From: Pseudomonas syringae KCTC 12500
GTDB taxonomy: Bacteria > Pseudomonadota > Gammaproteobacteria > Pseudomonadales > Pseudomonadaceae
Assembly: GCF_000507185.2 (NCBI RefSeq)
Contig: NZ_AYTM02000002.1
Coordinates: forward strand, 4,933,501-4,997,500
Reading direction: 5' to 3'
DNA length: 64,000 nt
Position 1 is the first letter of the stretch. Each line of letters opens with the position of its first letter. The position numbers were made by a program, and so were the translations under genes. This document shows, piece after piece, positions 57,637-64,000 of the stretch. Under the pieces are notes generated by a model. It had not been told where the DNA came from and made no database searches. It was given only the letters and a program-made list of their open reading frames with translations.

Positions 57637-58878
57637 TCAGTGGCTGGCCGCTGTTGCGCCCATTTCGTTGACTTGCTGAAAGGTCGAGAAGCGCTCGAGC
57701 GCGAATGGCTTGATCAACTCGGGCACCTTGCCGCCGCTGGCCACCAGTTCGGCCATGGTCTTGCCGCAGATCGGCGTGGCCTTGAAGCCCCAGGTGCCCC
57801 AGCCCGCATCCAGGTAGTAATTCCTGACCGGGGAGAGGCCCATGATCGGGCTGTAGTCCGGGGTCATGTCGGTGATCCCGGCCCATTGGCGCATCAGTTT
57901 GGCGTTGGCCAGAAACGGAAACATCTCGATGGCGTGGGCCAGCAGGCTTTCCTTGAGGTCCAGCGTCGAGCGGCTGTTGAACAACGGGTAGGGATCAGAG
58001 CCACCGCCAAACACCACTTCGCCACGGCTGGTCTGCTGCACATAGCAGTGCAGGGCGGACGAACTCACCAGCGGGTCAAGAAAGGGTTTGAAGGGTTGAG
58101 TGACCATCGCTTGCAGCGGGAAAGTCTGGATCGGCGAACGAATCCCGGCCTTCTTCATCATCTGCGAACTCATACCTGCCACCGCCTGCACGGCGCAACC
58201 GCACTGGATGGTGCCGCGATTGGTCTTCACCGCCTTAATGGTGCCGTTCTCGATCACCAGTTCCTGCACTTCGGTCAGTTGATGAATTTCCACTCCGCGC
58301 TTGGCCGCCTGCTTGGCGTAGCCCCAGGCAACCGCGTCATGCCGGGCGGTGCCGCCGTCGATGTGCCACAGGCCGGCGAGTACCGGCAGATGGCCGGGGT
58401 CCAGATTGAGACTCGGCACCAGTTCGCGGATCTGCTGGCGGTCGATCATCTCGGTGCGGCCGCCGAAATGCTTGTTGACCTCGGCGCGCTGGCGGAACGA
58501 CCGGACCGTGGCGTCGGTATGCGCGAGGGTCAGTTGGCCGCGCTCGGAGTACATGATGTTGAAGTCGAACTCGTTGGACAGGCCCTGAAACATCTTCACC
58601 GACTCGACATAGAACTTCACGCCTTCGCTGGTCAGGTAATTGGAGCGGATCACCGCCGTGTTGCGCGCTGTATTGCCGCCGCCCAGGTAACCTTTTTCCA
58701 GCACGGCAATATTGGTGATGCCGTGGTATTTCGACAGGTAGTAGGCGGTAGCCAGGCCATGCCCGCCGCCGCCGATGATCACCACGTCGTAGGAGGACTT
58801 CAGTTCCTTGGGCGCAGGCAGATCTACCTCGACCGGGTACTCCGAGCTGAGCCCGTATTTCAACAGGTTGAAAGGCAT
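57637..58878 (-). CDS. soxB: Sarcosine oxidase beta subunit
   Basis: 413-residue FAD subunit that oxidises sarcosine: dinucleotide fold [19 protein letters not shown], and the flavin-linking histidine in the region of [17 protein letters not shown]. The C-terminus contains [20 protein letters not shown]. Starts inside the end of folD (19-base overlap). Confidence 0.95.
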   Translation of the reverse strand: MPFNLLKYGLSSEYPVEVDLPAPKELKSSYDVVIIGGGGHGLATAYYLSKYHGITNIAVLEKGYLGGGNTARNTAVIRSNYLTSEGVKFYVESVKMFQGLSNEFDFNIMYSERGQLTLAHTDATVRSFRQRAEVNKHFGGRTEMIDRQQIRELVPSLNLDPGHLPVLAGLWHIDGGTARHDAVAWGYAKQAAKRGVEIHQLTEVQELVIENGTIKAVKTNRGTIQCGCAVQAVAGMSSQMMKKAGIRSPIQTFPLQAMVTQPFKPFLDPLVSSSALHCYVQQTSRGEVVFGGGSDPYPLFNSRSTLDLKESLLAHAIEMFPFLANAKLMRQWAGITDMTPDYSPIMGLSPVRNYYLDAGWGTWGFKATPICGKTMAELVASGGKVPELIKPFALERFSTFQQVNEMGATAASH

Positions 58879-59762
58879 ACGGCCTCCGATTGGCTGCGTT
58901 GCGCGTGGGCTCGCTGCCGGGCAGCAGTCACGGTGTTTTTCATCAGAAAAGCGATGGTCATCGGGCCGACCCCGCCGGGAACCGGGGTGATGGCAGCGGC
59001 GACTTCGATGGCGCTGTCGAAATCCACATCGCCCACCAGGCGATTACGGCCGTGGTCCTCGATGCGATTGATACCGACGTCGATCACCACCGCGCCGCGC
59101 TTGAGCCAGCTGGCATCGATCAGGCGCGGACGGCCAACCGCCGCCACGACGATGTCGGCCAACTGGCACAAGGCCCTGGCGTCGTGACTGCGCGAATGCA
59201 CCACCGTCACCGAGCAATGCGCTTGCAGCAGCAGGGCGGCCATGGGTTTGCCGACGATGTTGGAACGACCGATCACCACCGCATGCTTGCCGCTTAGATC
59301 GCCGCAGGTTTCTTCAAGCAAGTGCAGGCAGCCGCTGGGCGTGCAGGGCGTCAGTACGTTACGTCCCTGACTCAGGCCTCCGACGTTTTCACTGTGAAAA
59401 CCGTCTACGTCCTTGCCCGGATCGATAGACTGCAGTACGCGGTTTTCTTCTAGGTGAGCGGGCAAGGGCAGTTGCAGGAGAATGCCGTTTACCGTGTTGT
59501 CGGCGTTCAATTCGGCAATCAACGCCAGTAAGCGTGCTTGGCTGCTGTCGGCCGGCAGTCGGTGCTCCAGCGAGCGAATGCCGGCTTCCTCGGCGCGCAG
59601 GATCTTGTTGCGTACGTAGACCTCACTGGCCGCGTCGTTACCTACCAGGATTACGGCCAGCGCCGGTTCGATGCCTTCGGCCTTCAAGGTGTCCACATCG
59701 TGTTTGACCTGTTGCAGAACGCGAGCGGCGGCGGCCTTGCCGTCGATGATGTGTGCGCTCAT
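58860..59762 (-). CDS. folD: Bifunctional methylene-THF dehydrogenase/cyclohydrolase
   Basis: 300 residues. Converts 5,10-methylene-THF to 10-formyl-THF. Catalytic Lys in [33 protein letters not shown] (NADP site) and [11 protein letters not shown] are intact. Embedded in the sarcosine operon, where it uses the methylene-THF made by SoxA. A separate housekeeping folD probably exists elsewhere. The C-terminal 20 residues ([20 protein letters not shown]) run into soxB and look unconstrained. Confidence 0.95.
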   Translation of the reverse strand: MSAHIIDGKAAAARVLQQVKHDVDTLKAEGIEPALAVILVGNDAASEVYVRNKILRAEEAGIRSLEHRLPADSSQARLLALIAELNADNTVNGILLQLPLPAHLEENRVLQSIDPGKDVDGFHSENVGGLSQGRNVLTPCTPSGCLHLLEETCGDLSGKHAVVIGRSNIVGKPMAALLLQAHCSVTVVHSRSHDARALCQLADIVVAAVGRPRLIDASWLKRGAVVIDVGINRIEDHGRNRLVGDVDFDSAIEVAAAITPVPGGVGPMTIAFLMKNTVTAARQRAHAQRSQSEAVCLSTC

Positions 59763-60625
59763 CGGAACACCACCGTTCGATCCGTGTTGAGAAACACGCG
59801 GTGCTCCAGGTGGTACTTGACTGCCCGCGACAGCGCGATGGTTTCGTTATTGCGTCCCGCCGCGACCAGGTCGGCAGGCAGGTAGACGTGATCGACGCGC
59901 TGCACTTCCTGCTCGATGATCGGACCTTCATCCAGGTCGCTGGTGACGTAGTGCGCGGTGGCGCCGATCAGCTTCACGCCGCGCTCGTAAGCCTGATGGT
60001 AGGGCTTGGCGCCCTTGAAACCCGGCAGAAACGAGTGATGGATATTGATCGCCCGACCCGCCAGTTGCTGGCACAGGTCGTCGGAGAGAATCTGCATGTA
60101 GCGCGCCAGCACCACCAGCTCGGTGCTGGTTTCATCGACCACCTTCATCAGCGCGGCTTCCTGCGCAGCCTTGGTTTCCCTGGTCACGGGCAGGTAGATG
60201 AAGCGAATGCCCTCACGTTCGGCCATCGGTCGCAGATCCAGGTGATTGGAGACGATGGCGGTGATGGTCATGTCCATTTCGCCCTTGTAGTAGCGGTACA
60301 GCAGGTCGGTCAGGCAGTGATCGAACTTGCTGACCATCAGCAGCACACGCATCGGCCGGCGCGTGTCGTGCAGCTCCCACTGCATGGCGAAGTCGTTGGC
60401 CACAGCGTCGAAGCCGGCTTTCAACTGCTGGATATCGCCCTCATGACCATCGTTGAAACGAAACACTGCGCGCATGAAAAAAGTGCCGCTGTACTCATCG
60501 TCGAACTGGGCCATTTCACCGATGTAGCAGCTGTTGCCAGCCAGGTAGGAGGTCACCGCCGCGACAATGCCGGAGGTCGCCGGGCAGCTGATCTTCAGGA
60601 TGAAATGGTTCTTCTCGTGTTGCAT
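59759..60625 (-). CDS. purU: Formyltetrahydrofolate deformylase
   Basis: 288 residues: N-terminal ACT domain (about 8-85) and a formyltransferase-like domain with the Asn-His-Asp set in [16 protein letters not shown] and [18 protein letters not shown] segments. Releases formate and regenerates THF from the 10-formyl-THF of FolD. First gene of the sarcosine run. AGAGGA lies before ATG 60625. Confidence 0.95.
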   Translation of the reverse strand: MQHEKNHFILKISCPATSGIVAAVTSYLAGNSCYIGEMAQFDDEYSGTFFMRAVFRFNDGHEGDIQQLKAGFDAVANDFAMQWELHDTRRPMRVLLMVSKFDHCLTDLLYRYYKGEMDMTITAIVSNHLDLRPMAEREGIRFIYLPVTRETKAAQEAALMKVVDETSTELVVLARYMQILSDDLCQQLAGRAINIHHSFLPGFKGAKPYHQAYERGVKLIGATAHYVTSDLDEGPIIEQEVQRVDHVYLPADLVAAGRNNETIALSRAVKYHLEHRVFLNTDRTVVFR

Positions 60626-60856
60626 GGCGTGTCCTCTGAAGGATGGCGGCAGTTTGGCGCAGGGCGAAAATGGTCAGATGCAGAGGGTTTCGTTGGCGAA
60701 TAAAATTCTCTACAGGAATTTAATATTCTTGAGTGCTGTTTATAGGCGAAAGGAAATCCAGCGTCCAGGGGTTTCTGGAAACTTTGTTTACTAAAGGGAA
60801 TATGGAGGGGCGAAGCAGCCGGGAGAGCGGAGCTCAGGCTCACGCTCCTGAAGACA

Positions 60857-60881
60857 GAAAACGCCTGCAGCAGGCGTTTTC
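60857..60881. terminator. Palindromic terminator downstream of the DUF4198 gene
   Basis: 12-bp arms GAAAACGCCTGC and GCAGGCGTTTTC nearly back to back. Ends the minus-strand DUF4198 transcript; located 19 bases after its stop. Confidence 0.75.
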
Positions 60882-60899
60882 CGGAAGCAGGAAGGGGGT

Positions 60900-61628
60900 T
60901 TACTCGTGATGCGCCTCACCAACAAACGTCAGCGAGGTAAACAAGCCGCGTTCGGCGATGTCGGCGTTGTCCTTGACCGGCAGCGTGACCTCGGCCGCGA
61001 TGATATTCAGCCCCTCGTTACGCACGATGACGCTGGCCAGACCTTGTGCATCGGTTTCGGCGCTGACGACATCCGGTGCACTGCGGTAATCGCCGATCAG
61101 TTTGATGCCGGCGGCAGGTTTGCCGTCGATCAGTACGCGCACCGGCAGTGCTTTGCCTGCGCCGACTTTCAAGGGATCGGTCTGCGGTACGATCACGAAA
61201 TTCAGTTTGTTGAACGCTGGCAGGTGCGCGCCTTCGGCGTAAATCGCCACGCTGTATTTGAAGGTGTGGATGGAGTCGGTGCCGTTGGGCACCTTGCTGC
61301 GGCCCTCGTTGATCCATTGCTTCCCGGCGTTGCGCGTCCACATGCCGTTATCCAGCGCAACGCTCATGACCGCAGGCGGCTTGAGCGGCACCAGACGCGC
61401 GTGGTCGTCAAGGCGTTGTACCGTCACCGGGATCATTTTGCCCTGCAGGTCGTAGGCCCACGCACCGCTGACTTTCTGCGCCTTGAAGGCGTTGTCTTCG
61501 GCGCCATGACCGTAGACCACTTCGATATTGCCGCGACGCTGTTCGGTCCACAGACCGTGCGCATTGACGTGACTGGCGAACAAAGCGCCGAGCAGGCCCA
61601 GGGCCAGGAAAGGTTTGCTTGAAAGCAT
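60900..61628 (-). CDS. DUF4198 periplasmic protein
   Basis: 242 residues with a Sec signal peptide (cleavage near NAHG, about residue 24) and the DUF4198 fold, often annotated as nickel-uptake related. The mature N-terminus begins HGLWTEQR, so a histidine would be at or near the new N-terminus, as in CopC-like metal proteins. ATG 61628 opens the signal peptide. 53 bases after the TonB-receptor stop and likely cotranscribed. Confidence 0.85.
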   Translation of the reverse strand: MLSSKPFLALGLLGALFASHVNAHGLWTEQRRGNIEVVYGHGAEDNAFKAQKVSGAWAYDLQGKMIPVTVQRLDDHARLVPLKPPAVMSVALDNGMWTRNAGKQWINEGRSKVPNGTDSIHTFKYSVAIYAEGAHLPAFNKLNFVIVPQTDPLKVGAGKALPVRVLIDGKPAAGIKLIGDYRSAPDVVSAETDAQGLASVIVRNEGLNIIAAEVTLPVKDNADIAERGLFTSLTFVGEAHHE

Positions 61629-61681
61629 GATGCGTCCTTGTTGTTGGGAGCGGGGTGTTGTGAATCGGGTGGTCATGGGCG

Positions 61682-63793
61682 TCAGAGACTGAGGGTCAGG
61701 CTGACCGTGAAGTTGCGCGGTTCGCCAGGCGCGACCCAGTAGTTGCTGTAGGAGCGCTCGTAGTATTTTTCATCGAAAATATTGTTCAGGTTCAGACCTA
61801 CCGTGACGTTGTCGCTGGCTTTGTAATGCGCCAGCAGGTCTACGGTCTGGTAGGCCGGCAGCTCGAAGTCAGCGCCTGACTGCCCCGAGCGGTCGCCCAC
61901 GTAGGTGTACGCCGCGCCCACATCCGAGCCGCGCAGCGCGCCTTCCTGGAACTCATAGACGCCCAGCAGGCTGCCGCTGTGTTTGGCGACACCGAGGATG
62001 CGACTGCCGGTGGGGATGCTCTGGTCGCCCTTGGTCACTTCGGCGTCAATGTAGGCGAAGGCACCGATGACCCGAATGGCTTCGCTGACCTGCCCGGTAA
62101 ATTGCAGATCCAAGCCCTGGCTGCGAGCCTTGCCCACCGCACGATTGGTGTCGGTGCCCGGATCCAGCGCGAGAACGTTTTCCTTTTCGATATGAAAGGC
62201 GGCGAGGGTGGTGCTCAGGCGATCGTCGAACAGTTCGCTCTTGATCCCGACTTCGTAGCCGACGCCTTCTTCCGGGTCGAAGGTTTTGCCGGCGGCATCC
62301 AGGCCATTGTTGGGCTTGAACGAGGTGGAGGCGTTGGCGAACAGGCCGACCTGCGGTGTGAGTTGATAAAGCAGCCCGGCGCGCTGAGTGAAAGCGTCCT
62401 GGCGCTGACCGGAGGTGGCGTTGGTGGTGAAGTCATCGACCTGCTGATCGAAGTGCTCGTAGCGTACCCCGATCATGCCGCGCAGCTTGTCGGTAAAGAC
62501 AATCTGGTCCTGCAGGTTCAGCGCGCGGCTTTCGACATGCTCGTAGAAATCAGTACCGGAGCGTGCGCCGGCGGGTTTCGGCTGGCCGTAGACCGGGTTG
62601 TAGATGTCGATGGCGTAGGGGCTGCCGGCGATGGTCGTGACGCGTTCGTTCTTGCGATAGTTCTCGTACTCGGTGCCGATCAGCACCTCGTGCTCGACCC
62701 CCATGCCATCGAAACGGCCGCGTAACTCTAACTGGGTGATGCTGTCATGCCAATTATTGTCGCGCTCCCGATAACGCCGATTGACGGTGTGCCCGTCGGC
62801 GTTCAGCGGGCGCGCCTCGCTGGCAAAACCGGACATCTCGCCCTGTTTGTAATGGCTGGCCAGGCGCAGCGACCACACATCGTTGAGCTGGTGGTCCAGC
62901 GCAAACTGGACCATGTTGTTGTCGTTATCGATGTCATCGGCCGGCTCGCCGAGGAAGGTCGAACGCGACACGCCGCTCCACTTGTTGTTGGGGGCGACCA
63001 CGCCTCGGTCGAAAGTCGATGTGTGTCGGACGAACTCGGTTTCCACCAGCAGACGGGTGTCAGGGTTCAATTGCCAACTGAAGGACGGGGCGACAAACAC
63101 CCGTTTGCTCTCTACATGGTCACGAAAGCTGTTGTTGTCTTCTACGGCCAGATTGACCCGCGAAAGCAGATTGCCTTCTTCATCCAGCGGCGTGTTGACG
63201 TCCAGCGCGGTGCGATAGCGATCCCAGCTGCCTGCGCTGGTCTGTAAGGTGGTAAAGGCTTCAGGCTGGGGTTTTTTGCTGACGATATTGACCGTGCCGC
63301 CCGGATCGCCACGCCCGTACAGGCTGGCGGCGGGGCCTTTCAGCACTTCGATGCGTTCGATGTTTGCGGCATCCGGCGTGGCAGGGTAGCCGCGGTTGGC
63401 GCTGAAGCCATCCTTGTAGAACTCGGACGTGGTAAAGCCGCGGATGCTGTACTCGTAAAGCGTCAGCCCGCCGAAGTTATTCTGCTTCGATACGCCGCCG
63501 GCAAAATCCAGCGCGCGCTCGACATTGTTGCTGCCAAGGTCCTTGAGCACTGAGGCAGGTACGACGCTGATCGACTGCGGGATATCCGCGATGGCAGTGT
63601 CGGTTTTGGTGGCCGTGGCCGAGCGGGTGGCGCGGTAGCCCTGGATCGGGCTGGTGGCGGTCTCGTACTGATAGTCGGAGGTGACGTTGACGCTTTCCAG
63701 TTCAATGGTCTGCGGGCCTTCCTCCGCGTATCCCGTATTGCCCAAAACTCCGATTGCCAAGCCTGCCAGAGACGCGATTCTACGAGACGACAT
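61682..63793 (-). CDS. TonB-dependent outer-membrane receptor, siderophore type
   Basis: 703 residues: signal peptide (to about GYA), a short TonB box region (TIELESVNVTSDY), plug domain (DIPQSISVVPASVLKDLG, LKGPAASLYGRGDPGGTVN) and a 22-strand barrel ending in PRNFTVSLTLSL with a C-terminal hydrophobic residue. Imports a metal chelate. The DUF4198 partner hints at nickel, cobalt or copper as well as iron. ATG 63793 follows AGGAAG. Confidence 0.92.
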   Translation of the reverse strand: MSSRRIASLAGLAIGVLGNTGYAEEGPQTIELESVNVTSDYQYETATSPIQGYRATRSATATKTDTAIADIPQSISVVPASVLKDLGSNNVERALDFAGGVSKQNNFGGLTLYEYSIRGFTTSEFYKDGFSANRGYPATPDAANIERIEVLKGPAASLYGRGDPGGTVNIVSKKPQPEAFTTLQTSAGSWDRYRTALDVNTPLDEEGNLLSRVNLAVEDNNSFRDHVESKRVFVAPSFSWQLNPDTRLLVETEFVRHTSTFDRGVVAPNNKWSGVSRSTFLGEPADDIDNDNNMVQFALDHQLNDVWSLRLASHYKQGEMSGFASEARPLNADGHTVNRRYRERDNNWHDSITQLELRGRFDGMGVEHEVLIGTEYENYRKNERVTTIAGSPYAIDIYNPVYGQPKPAGARSGTDFYEHVESRALNLQDQIVFTDKLRGMIGVRYEHFDQQVDDFTTNATSGQRQDAFTQRAGLLYQLTPQVGLFANASTSFKPNNGLDAAGKTFDPEEGVGYEVGIKSELFDDRLSTTLAAFHIEKENVLALDPGTDTNRAVGKARSQGLDLQFTGQVSEAIRVIGAFAYIDAEVTKGDQSIPTGSRILGVAKHSGSLLGVYEFQEGALRGSDVGAAYTYVGDRSGQSGADFELPAYQTVDLLAHYKASDNVTVGLNLNNIFDEKYYERSYSNYWVAPGEPRNFTVSLTLSL

Positions 63794-63834
63794 ATGAGAC
63801 TTCCTGATAGTAATAGATACAATATAACATCTCC

Positions 63835-63853
63835 TTTGAGAATTATTGTTGTT
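63835..63853 (-). promoter_or_regulatory. Fur-box-like sequence before the TonB receptor
   Basis: Minus strand reads AACAACAATAATTCTCAAA, sharing the ATAATTCTC half of Pseudomonas Fur boxes; the other half is poor. Located 42-60 bases before the start codon, with TATATT-like promoter bases nearby. Confidence 0.35.
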
Positions 63854-63940
63854 TGTTGACGAGAGATGTAACCGTTGCATCTATCAGCAGGCATCCCGGG
63901 TTGATGCTCAGGATTCACGTGGTGGGAAAGGGGATAAAGT

Positions 63941-63975
63941 GCAAGGTCCATTTCCGTTGAGGAAATGGACCTTGC
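63941..63975. terminator. Perfect 15-bp hairpin at the right edge
   Basis: Arms GCAAGGTCCATTTCC and its exact complement with a GTTGA loop, five bases beyond a minus-strand stop codon. The T-run is poor, so it may stabilise the mRNA end rather than terminate alone. Confidence 0.55.
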
Positions 63976-63979
63976 TCAC

Positions 63980-64000
63980 TTACGCCAGCAACTCTGTCCC
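63980..64000 (-). CDS. C-terminal end of a gene entering from the right (partial)
   Basis: Minus strand ends with codons for Gly-Thr-Glu-Leu-Leu-Ala and TAA at 63980, directly followed by the 15-bp hairpin. Only six codons are visible, so nothing can be said about the product. Confidence 0.35.
   Translation of the reverse strand, partial: GTELLA

Overview
The window looks like chromosomal DNA of a fluorescent pseudomonad, most likely the Pseudomonas syringae group. This is inferred from GC-rich coding, the gene order thrS-infC-rpmI-rplT-pheS-pheT-ihfA-merR-tRNA-Pro, a CapB-like cold-shock protein, a XenA reductase almost identical to the P. putida enzyme, a fused urease gamma-beta gene and a soxBDAG cluster. 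No integrase, transposase, CRISPR array or phage gene was seen. Both ends cut genes: a nucleoside hydrolase at the left and the last few codons of a minus-strand gene at the right.

Region 1 (1-10.5 kb) is core genome: nucleoside hydrolase end, small secreted or lipoproteins, cold-shock protein, then the translation operon from thrS to ihfA and a tRNA-Pro(GGG). The thrS leader carries two hairpins that look like tRNA-Thr anticodon arms (UGU and GGU), pointing to feedback control of thrS; infC starts at AUU.

Region 2 (10.8-26.7 kb) is accessory metabolism and export: a five-gene gntR-SDR-BKACE-SMP30-MFS catabolic operon of unknown substrate, a CHASE3 chemoreceptor, an arsR/xenA divergent pair, and an RND efflux system (outer-membrane factor divergent from tetR-adaptor-pump) with matching 24-bp dyads at both promoters.

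Region 3 (26.9-41.1 kb) is the most interesting. An eleven-gene minus-strand run urtABCDE-ureEF-ureAB-ureC-ureG-ureD (urea or short-amide importer plus complete urease) is divergent from amiC-amiR-amidase. Both sides have sigma-54 type promoters, with an NtrC-like site between them. A structured RNA element with compensatory base changes occurs three times: in the urtA leader, the amiC leader and the amiR-amidase gap. In the urtA leader it is followed at once by a strong intrinsic terminator just before the start codon. Because AmiR is an ANTAR RNA-binding antiterminator, the simplest model is that AmiC senses an amide or urea and releases AmiR to bind these RNAs, opening transport, urease and amidase together under nitrogen limitation.

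Region 4 (41.1-64 kb) holds a flavin monooxygenase/dehydrogenase/binding-protein sulfur- or nitrogen-scavenging operon, a soluble four-PAS chemoreceptor coupled to a three-CheW-domain protein, several small proteins including a 28-residue membrane peptide, a variant metallo-beta-lactamase-fold protein with a divergent LysR regulator, a dCache chemoreceptor, the sarcosine oxidase one-carbon operon purU-folD-soxBDAG, and a TonB-dependent receptor with a DUF4198 partner.
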